Positions 43,933 to 53,546 of a stretch of 64,000 nt of DNA are shown piece by piece. Location: the NCBI RefSeq assembly GCF_030345095.1, contig NZ_CP128360.1, positions 930,001 to 994,000 on the forward strand. Direction: 5' to 3'. Position 1 is the first letter of the stretch. Each line of letters begins with the position of its first letter. Position numbers and translations under genes: made by a program. The notes under the pieces were generated by a model. It did no database searches and was not told where the DNA came from. It worked only from the letters and a program-made list of their open reading frames with translations. The DNA comes from Solwaraspora sp. WMMA2056. GTDB taxonomy: Bacteria; Actinomycetota; Actinomycetes; Mycobacteriales; Micromonosporaceae.

Positions 43933-44502
43933 TCACCCGGCGGCGACCGCCAGGCCGTCGACGACCTGCGCCTGCGGCAGCACCCCCAGGGCCGGACCGG
44001 GCAGCACGATCTTGCTGGCCCGGATCCCGGAACCGATCACCACGTGCGGCACCGCCACCACCCGGGCGTCCACCAGGATCGGCCACTGCGGCGGCAGCCC
44101 GATCGGTGTGATGCCGCCGTACTCCATGCCGGTCGCCGTCACCGCGTCGGCCATCGGGGCGAAACTGGCCTTACGGACGTCCATCAGCCGCCGGACCACC
44201 CCGTTGACGTCGGCGCGGGTGGTGGCCAGCACCATGCACGCCGCGTAGCGGACGACACCGCCCCGTTTACCGGCGATCACCACGCAGTTGGCCGACTCCT
44301 CGAGCCCCACCTCGTAGGCGGCGCAGAATGCGGCGGTGTCGGCGAGGTCGGGGGCGATGGCGGCCACAGTGATGTCGTCGACGTCCACCGGGACGTCGGA
44401 CGACCACTGCTCGATCGCGGCGGACACCGGGTCGGCGACCAGGTCGAGTCGGTTCCGGACCGGTTCGGTCCGCAGTCTGCCCAGCACACCGCCATCATGC
44501 AC
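43933..44502 (-). CDS. YbaK/EbsC-family aminoacyl-tRNA deacylase-like protein
   Basis: 189 residues from a GTG (alternative GTG at 44487). YbaK-domain motifs: CVVIAGKRGGVVRYAACMVLATTRADVNGVVRRLMDVRKASFAPMADAVTATGMEYGGITPIGLPP and VIGSGIRASKIVLPG. Such proteins hydrolyse mischarged tRNAs, like Cys-tRNA(Pro). A lone gene; role in editing is by family only. Confidence 0.88.
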   Translation of the reverse strand: MHDGGVLGRLRTEPVRNRLDLVADPVSAAIEQWSSDVPVDVDDITVAAIAPDLADTAAFCAAYEVGLEESANCVVIAGKRGGVVRYAACMVLATTRADVNGVVRRLMDVRKASFAPMADAVTATGMEYGGITPIGLPPQWPILVDARVVAVPHVVIGSGIRASKIVLPGPALGVLPQAQVVDGLAVAAG

Positions 44503-44564
44503 CGGCTTGGCGCTGCCCGCCGACCGGGGTTGGCCGGCCCGGCCGGTACCGTGGATGTGCCGTC

Positions 44565-44646
44565 ACACCGACTTCGTCGGCGACACTGACTCCGTCGACG
44601 GCACCGAATCCATCTGTGACACCGACTCCGTCGAGCACACCGAGAG
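44565..44646. repeat. Degenerate ~18-bp tandem repeat before a glycosyltransferase gene
   Basis: Four imperfect copies of a CACCGACTCCGTCGA-type unit follow each other (for example ACACCGACTTCGTCGG, ACACTGACTCCGTCGA, ACACCGACTCCGTCGA) and end at the ribosome binding site of the gene at 44647. Confidence 0.6.
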
Positions 44647-46233
44647 GTGACCGTGGCTGCCCCGAGGGCGAGCGTCGTGGTGCCGGTCTACGACACGCAG
44701 GCCTGGTTGCCGGCCGCGTTGGCGTCGATCGACCGGCAACCGCACCGGGCGACGATCGAGGTGATCATCGTCGACGACGGGTCCACCGACGCGTCGGGCG
44801 AGATCGCGCAGGACTACGCCCGGCGGTCGCCCGGGGTGCGCTACGTCCGGCAGTCCAACGCCGGGCTCGGCGCGGCCCGAAACCATGGGGTACGCCTGGC
44901 CACCGGCGACTACCTGGGGTTTCTCGACTCCGACGATCTCTATCCGGACGACGGACTGGACCACCTGATCGCCGTCGCCACTGCGGCGCAGGCACCGATC
45001 GCCGTCGGTGACATGCACGGTTTCCCGCCACGACCCAGCCCGCCGTGGCGCGCCGAGATCGTCGGGGCGTCCCGGGTGATCGAATCCGTCGCGCAGGCAC
45101 CCCTGCTGGTCGGCAACCCGTCGGCCTGCAACAAGGTGTTCGCCCGGGACTTCGTCGCCGACGTCGGTGCCACCTTCACCGAAGGCAGCGCCTTCGAGGA
45201 CGTCCTGTTCACCCTGCCGCTGCTGCTGCGCGCTCCGCGTACCGTGCTCAGCCCCCAGCTGGTCTACCTGTACCGCCAGCGCGGCAACGGCTCCTCGATC
45301 ATGGACAGCCGGTTCCAGCCGGCCAAGATCCTGCAGCACCTGACGATCATCGAACGACTCGTCGCCGACCTCGACGGCGTCGACCCGGCGAGCCTGCCGG
45401 CGGTGCGCCGGTGGGTCGCGTACATGCAGCTCAGCTACGCCCGCCGGGCCGCCGTGAACCTCGACGACGCGCAGCTGGCCGACTTCACCCGCCGGATGTC
45501 GACACTGCTCGCCGACATCGCCGTCCCGGTAGCCGCCGAGTTCGTCGGGGATCCGGCCGCCGGGCTGCGGGCGGTCGCGCTCTACGAAGGACAACCCGAT
45601 GCGGTACGCCGACCGCGCCACGACGGCCCGGTCCGGCTGCACGGCGGACAGCTGCACCTCGACCATCCCCACTTCGACCGTTACCGGGAGCTGCTGCGGG
45701 TGCCCCGGCCCACGGTCGCGGTGCACCGCGTCCGCCGAGGCGACCCGGTAACCGGCGAGTCCGTCCGGCTGACCGGCCACTGCGCCCTGCCCGGTCCCGG
45801 CGGCGCACCCGGCAGGGTGCGCGACGACCTGCTGCTGGAGGTGGGCGACACCCGGCTACGGCTGCCGCTGGTGGTCGCCGACGGTGACCCCGACCGGCTG
45901 CGCTGGCAGGTCGACCTGCCGCTCGACGGGCTGCCCCGGGGGCGCTACGCGCTGCGCGTGGTGGCCCGCGACGGCGGTGCCGAGCTGGTCCTGCCGCCGG
46001 CGGGTGGGACACCGGGCACCCGGGCCGCGCTCACCACCCGGGGCCGGGCGGTGTGGGTCGCGCCCGGCCGCCGTGGCCTGCGGCTGGTGGTCACCGACCC
46101 GCTGGTCACCGCAGCAGCGACCCCGGCCCGGTGGACCCGACTGGCCCGGCACCGGGCCGAACGTGCGGCCCGGCAGGGCGTGCGGGCCGCGCGGCACGGC
46201 CGGCAACACCTGCGTCGGCTCACCGGACGCTGA
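44647..46233 (+). CDS. Family 2 glycosyltransferase
   Basis: 528 residues from a GTG after GAGAGG. N-terminal GT-A domain: ASVVVPVYDTQAWLPAALASI, VIIVDDGSTDASGEI, QSNAGLGAARNHGV and FLDSDDLY (DxD for metal-nucleotide binding). A C-terminal beta-rich extension (~330-500) of unknown fold ends in a basic tail RHRAERAARQGVRAARHGRQ. Likely transfers sugars to an extracellular polymer; it is soluble or peripheral. Convergent with the lipoprotein gene, gap of 5 bp. Confidence 0.85.
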   Translation: MTVAAPRASVVVPVYDTQAWLPAALASIDRQPHRATIEVIIVDDGSTDASGEIAQDYARRSPGVRYVRQSNAGLGAARNHGVRLATGDYLGFLDSDDLYPDDGLDHLIAVATAAQAPIAVGDMHGFPPRPSPPWRAEIVGASRVIESVAQAPLLVGNPSACNKVFARDFVADVGATFTEGSAFEDVLFTLPLLLRAPRTVLSPQLVYLYRQRGNGSSIMDSRFQPAKILQHLTIIERLVADLDGVDPASLPAVRRWVAYMQLSYARRAAVNLDDAQLADFTRRMSTLLADIAVPVAAEFVGDPAAGLRAVALYEGQPDAVRRPRHDGPVRLHGGQLHLDHPHFDRYRELLRVPRPTVAVHRVRRGDPVTGESVRLTGHCALPGPGGAPGRVRDDLLLEVGDTRLRLPLVVADGDPDRLRWQVDLPLDGLPRGRYALRVVARDGGAELVLPPAGGTPGTRAALTTRGRAVWVAPGRRGLRLVVTDPLVTAAATPARWTRLARHRAERAARQGVRAARHGRQHLRRLTGR

Positions 46234-46238
46234 GCCGG

Positions 46239-46892
46239 TCATCCGGCCAGGGCGGTGGCCATCTGGTCCAGGGTTCGGATGACCGCCGGCACGGAGCCGG
46301 GATCCGGCAGGCTCAGCGTGGCGACCGTGTCGCCGTGGCGGACCGCCAGGAAGTAGGAGACGGTCGGCGCGGACTGCGGATGGTCGATGCGGCCCCGGAC
46401 CAGCAACGCAGCCTCCCGCTCGGGGTCGAGCAGCTCGAACGTGATGGTGCCGGGCCCGAACCGGTACGTCGGGCAGGTCCGTACCACCTGCTCGGCGTCG
46501 GCGATCGCCCGCGCCGCCCAGTCCGGCTGGAACACCTCGACGACGGCGAGCGCCAGCCCGGTGGCGGTCGGGTGGTGGTAGCGCCGTTGCGCGGCGGCTA
46601 CCCGGTGCAACTGCGCGGGATAGTCCGCGTCGCGGTAGGTCGGGCAGTCGTCCTGGGCCCAGGGCCAGCGGGGCACCCCGAGCTGTCGTGGCTGGTACGA
46701 CCAGCCGGGACCGAGCGCGGTGGGGGCGACGAACCAGGTGTCGCGTACCGCCGGGGTGGTGGTGCCGCCGGCGGCCCCTGCGGCCGGCGCGGAGCCGGCA
46801 CCCGACGCGGCCCCGCTGTCCGGCGTCGCGCATCCGGTGATCAGCAGGGTGGCCACCAGCACCGCCCCGACGAGCCGGGCCGGCGGTGTCAC
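46239..46892 (-). CDS. Lipoprotein cotranscribed with a sigma factor
   Basis: 217 residues from a GTG. A signal peptide ends in a lipobox LLITGC with Cys21, then an Ala/Gly linker and a globular domain without recognised family (DTWFVAPTALGPGWSYQP, CPTYRFGPGTITFELLD). Its start overlaps the sigma-factor stop (GTGA), so the two are coupled; a regulatory or target relationship is inferred. Confidence 0.8.
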   Translation of the reverse strand: MTPPARLVGAVLVATLLITGCATPDSGAASGAGSAPAAGAAGGTTTPAVRDTWFVAPTALGPGWSYQPRQLGVPRWPWAQDDCPTYRDADYPAQLHRVAAAQRRYHHPTATGLALAVVEVFQPDWAARAIADAEQVVRTCPTYRFGPGTITFELLDPEREAALLVRGRIDHPQSAPTVSYFLAVRHGDTVATLSLPDPGSVPAVIRTLDQMATALAG

Positions 46893-47506
46893 GACTCCTC
46901 GACCAGCAGGTCGGCGCGGCTGTCACCGAGCAGCTCCCGCAGCCGGGCGAGGGACCGTCGGCTCTGGGTCTTGACCACCGACACCGACACGCCCAACGTC
47001 TCCGCCACCGTCTCCACGCTCTGGTCCTCCCAGTAGCGCAGCACCACGATCGCCCGATCGCGTGGCGGCAGGCAGCCGAGCGCGTCGATCATGGTGAGCC
47101 GCAGTGCGGGCTGCTCCGGCCGGGCCGGGTCACTGTCGAGCGCCGGCCCGGGCACCACCAGTTCCTGACCGCTGAGCCGGCGACGGTGGTCCAGCACCAC
47201 CCGCAGCAACACCTTGCGGCTGTAGGCGTCGATGTTGTCGGCCCGCACCACCCGCGACCACGCCGCGTACATCTTCGCCAGGGCGGTCTGGGTGAAATCC
47301 TGTGCCAGATGCCAGTCCCGGCACATCAGGTAGGCGGTCCGACGCAGCCGGGGCGCGGCCGCCTCGGCGAACGCCACGAACTCCTCGTCCGAGGCGTCGG
47401 CCGACGTACCCGCCGACGACCGGACCCGGGCCGCCGCTTGGTCCACGGCCGGCCGTGGCTTGCCCACCAGCGGCGCCGGCAGCGTCACCTCAACCGCGCC
47501 GTACAC
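46889..47506 (-). CDS. RNA polymerase sigma factor, SigE-like ECF family
   Basis: 205 residues, GTG start. Region 2: FVAFAEAAAPRLRRTAYLMCRDWHLAQDFTQTALAKMYAAWSRV; region 4: LGCLPPRDRAIVVLRYWEDQSVETVAETLGVSVSVVKTQSRRSLARLREL. It is close to the SigE-like ECF sigma factors common in Micromonospora and Streptomyces. No cognate anti-sigma gene is clear; the coupled lipoprotein is the only companion. Confidence 0.9.
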   Translation of the reverse strand: MYGAVEVTLPAPLVGKPRPAVDQAAARVRSSAGTSADASDEEFVAFAEAAAPRLRRTAYLMCRDWHLAQDFTQTALAKMYAAWSRVVRADNIDAYSRKVLLRVVLDHRRRLSGQELVVPGPALDSDPARPEQPALRLTMIDALGCLPPRDRAIVVLRYWEDQSVETVAETLGVSVSVVKTQSRRSLARLRELLGDSRADLLVEES

Positions 47507-47744
47507 ACTGCACCCTCATGCCTGGGCACCCCTCCCCGGTGTGGTTCCTCGGTGTCCGCCCCCGCAGACATAGACGTCGCACCGTCGGAAGAAGGTGACA
47601 GGCCTAGGGTTCTGCCTGACGTTCACTCTCCGCTCGCTGCCTGTTAGCTTTGCGATAGGGCCCCCTTCCCCTGCCCGGCGGATGCTGTCCGCCCACCGGC
47701 CGACTCCTGCGCCGGACCGACGGTATGGAAGGCGAGCTTCTCCG

Positions 47745-48854
47745 ATGGCCCTGTTGAGCCTGATCATCCCGGTCTACCGGGTCGAGAAGTACCTCGCCGC
47801 CTGCCTCGACTCGATCCTCGACCAGCAGTGCGACGAGGTGGAGATCGTCGCCGTCGACGACGCCTCCGACGACCGGTCGGGCGCGATCCTGGCCGAGTAC
47901 GCGCAGCGCCACCGGCAGATCACGGTGGTCACGATGGACCGCAACTCGGGGCTGGGCGCCGCCCGCAACGCCGGGATCGCCCACGCCAGCGGGCGCTACG
48001 TCTGGTGTGTCGACAGTGACGACTGGCTGCCGGCCGGGTCGCTCGCGGCGGTGGTCGAACGGCTCCGCCGGACCGACCCGGAGATCCTGATCACCGGGTA
48101 CGCGCGGGTGTACCCCGACGGCCGGGCCGAGGAGCACCCGGTCACCGACATCGCGCCGGGGCGGCAGTTGCCGGCGGTCTTCTCCTTCGCCGACGAGCCG
48201 GGTCTACTCGACGTCCTGTGGATCGCCTGCAACAAGATCGTCGATCGGGAGTGGCTGGCCGGGACCGGCATCACCTTCCAGTCCGGCTGGTACGAGGACG
48301 TGTCGTCCGTGATCCCGCTGATGGTCGCCGCCGACCGGATCGCCGTACTGGACCGGGACTGCTACGCGTACCGGCAGCACCACGACGGCGCGATCACCCG
48401 TACCGTCAGTGACCGCCACTTCGAGGTGTTCGACCAGTGGCAGCGGGTCTTCACCTACCTCGACTCCGACCCTGGCCGGGCCGCACCGGTCCGGTCGTTG
48501 ATCTTCGGCCGGATGATCTGGCACTGCCTGCAGGTGCTCGGCCACCCGCACCGGGTGCCCCGGTCCAGCCGGCGGCGCTACTTCCGCGGCACCGCCGCGC
48601 TGTACCGCCGGTACCGGCCCGGCGGCGCCTACCCGGTGCCGGGCGGCGCCAACGAGGCGGTCAAGCACCGGCTCGTCGCGGCGAACGCCTATCCTCTGTA
48701 CGAACTGCTGATGGCCTGCTGGCTGGTGCGGAAACGGCTGTTCGGCTCCCCTGCCCGGGGGATGGCCGCCGCCACGCGACCACGACCTGCGGCGATGACC
48801 GGTGCCGGGGCCGGAGCCGGTGGCGGGCAGAACCGGGAGGAGACCCTCAGGTGA
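47745..48854 (+). CDS. Family 2 glycosyltransferase
   Basis: 369 residues; ATG at 47745 begins the family start MALLSLIIPVYRVEKYLAACL. GT-A motifs: EIVAVDDASDDRSGAI, MDRNSGLGAARNAGI and CVDSDDWL (DxD). Similar to capsular polysaccharide or teichuronic-type transferases. It overlaps the next gene by 4 nt and is divergent from the sigma-factor gene (238-bp gap). Confidence 0.87.
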   Translation: MALLSLIIPVYRVEKYLAACLDSILDQQCDEVEIVAVDDASDDRSGAILAEYAQRHRQITVVTMDRNSGLGAARNAGIAHASGRYVWCVDSDDWLPAGSLAAVVERLRRTDPEILITGYARVYPDGRAEEHPVTDIAPGRQLPAVFSFADEPGLLDVLWIACNKIVDREWLAGTGITFQSGWYEDVSSVIPLMVAADRIAVLDRDCYAYRQHHDGAITRTVSDRHFEVFDQWQRVFTYLDSDPGRAAPVRSLIFGRMIWHCLQVLGHPHRVPRSSRRRYFRGTAALYRRYRPGGAYPVPGGANEAVKHRLVAANAYPLYELLMACWLVRKRLFGSPARGMAAATRPRPAAMTGAGAGAGGGQNREETLR

Positions 48855-50848
48855 CACGTGGTGCCGGATCCGACACCAGCGGGCCGGCCGGCGTCGAGGT
48901 CACCTGGCGACTACGCGGGCTCGCCCCGCCGCGTCCCGCCGAGCGGCTCGGCCGCGCCGTGGGCCTGCGGGTGCTGCGCGTACCCGGGACCGGGCAGGCC
49001 CTCGTCGTCGCCGGCACCGTGGACCGGCTCCGCGACCTGACCCACCATCCGGCCGCCGGCTCGCCGGTACGGTCGGTGACCGTGGTCGTCGCCTGGTGGC
49101 GGTCCCCCCGGGTCGGCTGGGGCGGTACGGTCGGCATGCTGCCGCGACTGCGCCGGCACCGGGTGGGGCTGCCCCGGCTGCGTCGGGGCGCGGCCACCGT
49201 CCGGCTCGCCGTCGCCGCCCCGGTGGCGCTGCGCGATGCCGTACGGTCGGCGCTGAACGCCCTGGACGGTGCCCGGCCGATGCCGGCCCCCGGCAGCCCG
49301 GACGTCACCGGCGTCGTCCCCGCCCGCAGCGGCGGCAGGGCCGGTGGCCGCAGCGGCGGTGGGCCGGCGTTCCTGTCGGCGACCGCGACCGTCACCACCG
49401 GTGAACTCACCGCCCGTGACGAGATCCGCGCCCACGACCTGGTCGTCACGCCGGCAGCGGTGGCGCCCCGACCCGACGACGCCGGCACCGTGCTGGCTGG
49501 CACCGTGCTGGCCGGTAGCGGACACCGCGTCACCGTCACCGAGGGTGCGCCGATGGTGCTCGTCGACGCCACCCGGATCAACCCACGGGGCCGACCAGTG
49601 ACGGCGTACCGGTCTTCGGCGCCCGAGGCCACCCTGGAGTTCGCCCGGGGCGGCCGGTCGGCGGCCCGGTTCCGCGCCGACCCGGCCACCGGGCCGGCCG
49701 GTGGCCGCACCCTGCAGGGGGCCTTGACCGGGCCCGGCCTGGACGCGACCGCGCTCGCCGCGCTGCGCCAGGTCCGCGCGGTGCACTGCCGACTGGTGCC
49801 GGGCGAACACCCGGCGCAGACCGCCGGGCTGCTGGTGCAGATCGCCGCCACCGGGGTGCTGCTGCACGCCCCGGTGCTGCCACCGGCCGTCGCCGACCTG
49901 CTCGACCCGGACCTGCGGGCACTGGTGAGCACACCGCCGCCGACCCCCGACCACGACGACCCGGCCGGCACCGCGCTGGCCGTCGAGGCGCGCAGCGTAC
50001 GGCAGCGCCGGGCCGCGCTGCGCGGGCACGCCGCCGGGCTGCGGCTACCCGCCCTGGCCACCGGCGGGCTGCCGGTACTCGGCCAGCCACCCTCGGTCAG
50101 CGCGATCCTGGTCACCCGCCGGGCGGAGCTGGTGCCGGTGGCGCTGGCCGCGATCGCCGCGCAGACCTACCCGGAGTTGGAGATCGTCCTCGGGCTGCAC
50201 GGCATCGACCTGCCCGAGCCGGCCCGGCGGATGCTGTCCGACTGCGGCCGCCCGTTCGAGGTGGTCCGACTGCCGGCCAGCGCCGACTTCGGCGCGGCGC
50301 TCGGCGCGGTGACCCGGCGCGCCCGGGGCACCCTGGTCACCAAGTTCGACGACGACGACAGCTACGGCGTCGAACACGTCTGGGACCTGGTCCTGGCCCG
50401 GCACTACTCCGGCGCGGTGCTGGTCGGCAAGGGTGCCGAACTCGTCCACCTGGAACGTGAAGGGGTCACCCTGCGCCGCAGCTCCGGGGTGCCCGAAGCG
50501 TACGGCGACGTGGTGGCCGGCGGCACGATGCTGCTCGCCAAGGGCGATCTGGAGGCCGTCGGCGGGTGGCGCCCGGTGCCCCGCTCGGTCGACCTCGGCC
50601 TGATCGAGCGGCTGCGCGCGGCGGGGGCGAGCGTCTACCGCACCCACCCGCTCGGCTACCTGTACCACCGCCGACCCACCGGGCACACCTGGGATCCGGG
50701 CGAGGCGTACTTCGTGGACAGTGCGTACGCCCGCTGGCCCGGGGTGCCGCCGGACGCGATGGCCGACCCGGTCAGATCACCATCGACGGCAGCGGCCAGC
50801 GACGCAGCCGGTGCGGCAGCCACACCAACTGGTCCCCCACCTTCGTGA
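48851..50848 (+). CDS. Multidomain protein with C-terminal family 2 glycosyltransferase domain
   Basis: 665 residues from a GTG overlapping the preceding stop. The N-terminal ~400 residues are unlike known families (low-complexity, beta-rich). The C-terminal part is a GT2 domain: VSAILVTRRAELVPVALAAIAAQTYPELEIVLGLHG and TLVTKFDDDDSYG (DxD). Its 3' end overlaps the DUF5825 gene by 77 bp in convergent orientation. Probably works with the upstream GT2. Confidence 0.8.
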   Translation: MTRGAGSDTSGPAGVEVTWRLRGLAPPRPAERLGRAVGLRVLRVPGTGQALVVAGTVDRLRDLTHHPAAGSPVRSVTVVVAWWRSPRVGWGGTVGMLPRLRRHRVGLPRLRRGAATVRLAVAAPVALRDAVRSALNALDGARPMPAPGSPDVTGVVPARSGGRAGGRSGGGPAFLSATATVTTGELTARDEIRAHDLVVTPAAVAPRPDDAGTVLAGTVLAGSGHRVTVTEGAPMVLVDATRINPRGRPVTAYRSSAPEATLEFARGGRSAARFRADPATGPAGGRTLQGALTGPGLDATALAALRQVRAVHCRLVPGEHPAQTAGLLVQIAATGVLLHAPVLPPAVADLLDPDLRALVSTPPPTPDHDDPAGTALAVEARSVRQRRAALRGHAAGLRLPALATGGLPVLGQPPSVSAILVTRRAELVPVALAAIAAQTYPELEIVLGLHGIDLPEPARRMLSDCGRPFEVVRLPASADFGAALGAVTRRARGTLVTKFDDDDSYGVEHVWDLVLARHYSGAVLVGKGAELVHLEREGVTLRRSSGVPEAYGDVVAGGTMLLAKGDLEAVGGWRPVPRSVDLGLIERLRAAGASVYRTHPLGYLYHRRPTGHTWDPGEAYFVDSAYARWPGVPPDAMADPVRSPSTAAASDAAGAAATPTGPPPS

Positions 50849-51461
50849 CCAGGCCCTCCTCCCCGAACTCGCGGGCGATGTCGATGTCCACGCCGGTGAC
50901 CGGTGCGCCGTCGACCAGTTGCGCCAACACGGCAAGGTAGGCCGGGTCGTCGATGGTCAGCAGGTTCAGCTGACCGGTGCGCCGGTCCCGTACCTGCACG
51001 AAACCCGGGCCCTGGCGGTAGGTGCACTTGTCGAAGTAGAAGGCGTCCCGCCAGGCGGTGGTGGCCGCCGCCGACGTCGCGGCGTCGGCCCCGACCAACT
51101 CGACGGCGACCGGCGGGCGCAGGTGCCCGTACACCCGCCACAGGTCGTCGTCGCCGCCGGGCAGCCGCACCGACCAGTCGATCTCGATGGCGTAACTGGT
51201 CGCCTCCCGGACCAGCACGAGTCGGCGTACCGCGTCGGCCGCCGCCGCCGGATCGGCCACGGTGAGATCGACGACGCCGGGCAGGACGAGCTTGCGGACA
51301 CCGTCGGCGTGCCAGTCGGCGACGGCGTCACCGACCGGCCCGGTCACCTCGGCCGGGCCGAGGTCGATGCCGGGGATGTCGGCCACCGCCGGATCATGGT
51401 CGCGGTGCCGCCGTACGGTGATCGGCCGGGACGGCCCGGCGGCGACGGGGGTGGTGGTCAA
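50772..51461 (-). CDS. DUF5825 family protein, RiPP operon accessory
   Basis: 229 residues from a TTG at 51461 with AGGAG 7 nt upstream. Sequence features: RKLVLPGVVDLTVADPAAAADAVRRL, SYAIEIDWSVRLP and FYFDKCTYRQGPGFVQVRDRR. DUF5825 proteins are found next to B12-radical SAM RiPP maturases in actinobacteria; a function as precursor recognition or partner subunit is my inference. It starts 30 nt after the radical SAM stop and overlaps a convergent glycosyltransferase gene by 77 bp. Confidence 0.75.
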   Translation of the reverse strand: MTTTPVAAGPSRPITVRRHRDHDPAVADIPGIDLGPAEVTGPVGDAVADWHADGVRKLVLPGVVDLTVADPAAAADAVRRLVLVREATSYAIEIDWSVRLPGGDDDLWRVYGHLRPPVAVELVGADAATSAAATTAWRDAFYFDKCTYRQGPGFVQVRDRRTGQLNLLTIDDPAYLAVLAQLVDGAPVTGVDIDIAREFGEEGLVTKVGDQLVWLPHRLRRWPLPSMVI

Positions 51462-51491
51462 CGGGCTGCTCCTGTCAGAAGGCGGTTCCGG

Positions 51492-53462
51492 TCAGACGGC
51501 GGTGAGCGCGGGCACTGGCTCCGGCGCGGCGTTACCGGCGGCCCCGACGGCGTCGGCGGACGCCGCCTCTTCCTGCGCGGCCGCCCGCTCCTGATGCAGG
51601 TGGTCGATCCGGATCAGCTCCTGGTTCATCGCCCTGGGGGCGATCTGGATGAACTGGTCCGCGTCGGCGAAGACGATGCCGAGTTCCCGCCAGCGGGCCA
51701 GCAGCGCGGCGACGGCCGGCTCCGGTACGTCGATGCGCCGGGCCAGTGAGGCGACGCTGTGCGGCTGGTCCAGTTGGCGGAACGCGGCGATCTCGGCCGG
51801 GTCGGTCAGCCGCAGCACATGCCAGTCGAAGTGCCGTCGCTGGCTGACCAGCACGATCTCGTCGCCGAGGTCGTGGTGGGTGAGCCGGCTACGGGCGTAC
51901 TCGTGCTGCCAGTGGGTGACGGCCCGGTCCAGCTCGTCGCCGACGTCGTCGCCGATGCCCTGGGTCGGGGTGTCGAAAATGTATGCCAGGTCCATCAACT
52001 CGGATTCGGGCAGGTCGTAGATGAGCCGGTACTGGGCGGCCGGGCGCAGGTCGGTGAAGCCGAGCGCCGGGTTGACGAAGTACGGGCTGAACCGTTCGAT
52101 GGCGATCCGGGTGCTGCCGTCGGCCGGGCAGAGGTGGTGCAGGGCCGGCATCTGCTCGATGATCGACCGGTAGTCGGCGTCGGTTTCGCCGGGGAAGCCG
52201 TACAGGTAGTTCCAGGCGATGGTGATGCCGCTGGTCTCGGCGTCGCGCAGCATCCGCACGTTGAGGCAGCCGGTCACCCCCTTGTCCATGATCTTGAGTA
52301 CCCGGCTGTTCAGGTTCTCGATGCCGGGCTGCACGCTGACCAGGCCGGCGTCGGCGAGCGCCTGCACCTGCGGGCCGCGCATGTTCGACTTGATCTCGTA
52401 CTGCAGCCGCAGGTCGTAGCCGGACTCGGCCAGCCGGGGCAGCAGCGAGGTCACGTAGCTCATGTCGAGGATGTTGTCGACGACGAACATGTCCAGCACC
52501 TGGTGCCGCTGCACCAGGTCGATGATCTCGTCGTAGAACCGCCCCGGATGCTTGCTGCGGAACTGCATGAACGACCCGTTGAGGCCGCAGAAGGTGCAGT
52601 GGTGCTTCTCGCCCCACCAGCAGCCCCGGGCGCCTTCGACGACCAGCCGGGGTTCGACCCAGTGGTTGGCCCGGGAGCTGGCCAGCCGCTCGAAGTAGCC
52701 GGTGTAGTCGGGGCTGACGATCTCGGCGGGGGGCAGCGGGGCGGTGCTCATCGGGTTGGCCACGTGCCGTCCGGCGGCGTCGGCCCAGCAGAGACCTTCG
52801 ATCCCGGCCAGGTCGGGCCGACTGTCGGTGTCGATGCCTGTGTCGGTGTCGCGCAGGGCGGTCAGCAGCTTCGGGAACGCCGCCTCGCCTTCGCCGCGTA
52901 CCACGTAGTCGATGAAGGAGAAGTTGCGGTGCATCGCCGCGCCCTGCTCGCCGTCGCAGTTGGCGCCGCCGAGCACGGTACGGATCCGCGGGTCGAGCCG
53001 CTTGACCGCCCGCGCGGTGGCCAGGGCGGCGGCGTTCTGCTGGAACGTCGAGGTGAACCCGACGATGTCCGGCTGCCGCTCGACGATCCGGGCGGCCACC
53101 TCGGCGACGAACTCGGGCACCGTACGGTGCAGCTCCAGGTTGCGGGTGAGGTCCCGTTCGGACATCTGGCCCTGCACCCGGGTGACGAACTCGTCGACCC
53201 GCCACTGCGGATCGTCGTAGAGCGCGGAGGAGAAGACCCAGTCGCCGCAGCCGGAGAAGTAGGTGAACAGCGAATAGTAGTAGTAGTCGCTCAGGCCGAA
53301 CTCGGTGCGCTCGACCACCCAGTCGACGAAGTCGAGGTTGGCGTGCATCACGTCGACCTGCGCGTCCGGCACCTTCTGGCGGACGCTGTTGGTGAGGATG
53401 CCCAACGCCAGCGACGGGACATCGATCGATGACCACGGCATGTTGACCAGCAGGATCCGCAT
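51492..53462 (-). CDS. RiPP maturation B12-radical SAM C-methyltransferase
   Basis: 656 residues from the ATG at 53462 preceded by GAGGAGAAGAAGGG. The N-terminus (MRILLVNMPWSSIDVPSLALGIL) and ~200 residues form a cobalamin-binding Rossmann domain (VGFTSTFQQNAAALATARAVKR, VLGGANCDGE). The radical SAM domain has the unusual CX7CX2C motif: Cys281-WWGEKHH-Cys289-TF-Cys292, typical of the RiPP maturation family. These enzymes methylate unactivated sp3 carbons of precursor peptides using methylcobalamin and SAM. A C-terminal helical HTH-like region (VASLARRIDVPEPAVAALLARW) may bind the precursor. It follows the precursor gene. Confidence 0.92.
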   Translation of the reverse strand: MRILLVNMPWSSIDVPSLALGILTNSVRQKVPDAQVDVMHANLDFVDWVVERTEFGLSDYYYYSLFTYFSGCGDWVFSSALYDDPQWRVDEFVTRVQGQMSERDLTRNLELHRTVPEFVAEVAARIVERQPDIVGFTSTFQQNAAALATARAVKRLDPRIRTVLGGANCDGEQGAAMHRNFSFIDYVVRGEGEAAFPKLLTALRDTDTGIDTDSRPDLAGIEGLCWADAAGRHVANPMSTAPLPPAEIVSPDYTGYFERLASSRANHWVEPRLVVEGARGCWWGEKHHCTFCGLNGSFMQFRSKHPGRFYDEIIDLVQRHQVLDMFVVDNILDMSYVTSLLPRLAESGYDLRLQYEIKSNMRGPQVQALADAGLVSVQPGIENLNSRVLKIMDKGVTGCLNVRMLRDAETSGITIAWNYLYGFPGETDADYRSIIEQMPALHHLCPADGSTRIAIERFSPYFVNPALGFTDLRPAAQYRLIYDLPESELMDLAYIFDTPTQGIGDDVGDELDRAVTHWQHEYARSRLTHHDLGDEIVLVSQRRHFDWHVLRLTDPAEIAAFRQLDQPHSVASLARRIDVPEPAVAALLARWRELGIVFADADQFIQIAPRAMNQELIRIDHLHQERAAAQEEAASADAVGAAGNAAPEPVPALTAV

Positions 53463-53546
53463 GTGCCCTTCTTCTCCTCGTCGGACTTGTTTCGATCGCA
53501 CCAAGGTGTGGTGGGACTCGCGTGCGGTGGGACTCGCTCGCGCAGT

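Noticed and set aside
44647-50848. Glycosyltransferases as part of the RiPP cluster
   Set aside because: They are on the opposite strand, convergent, and typical of surface polysaccharide enzymes; the link is only proximity.
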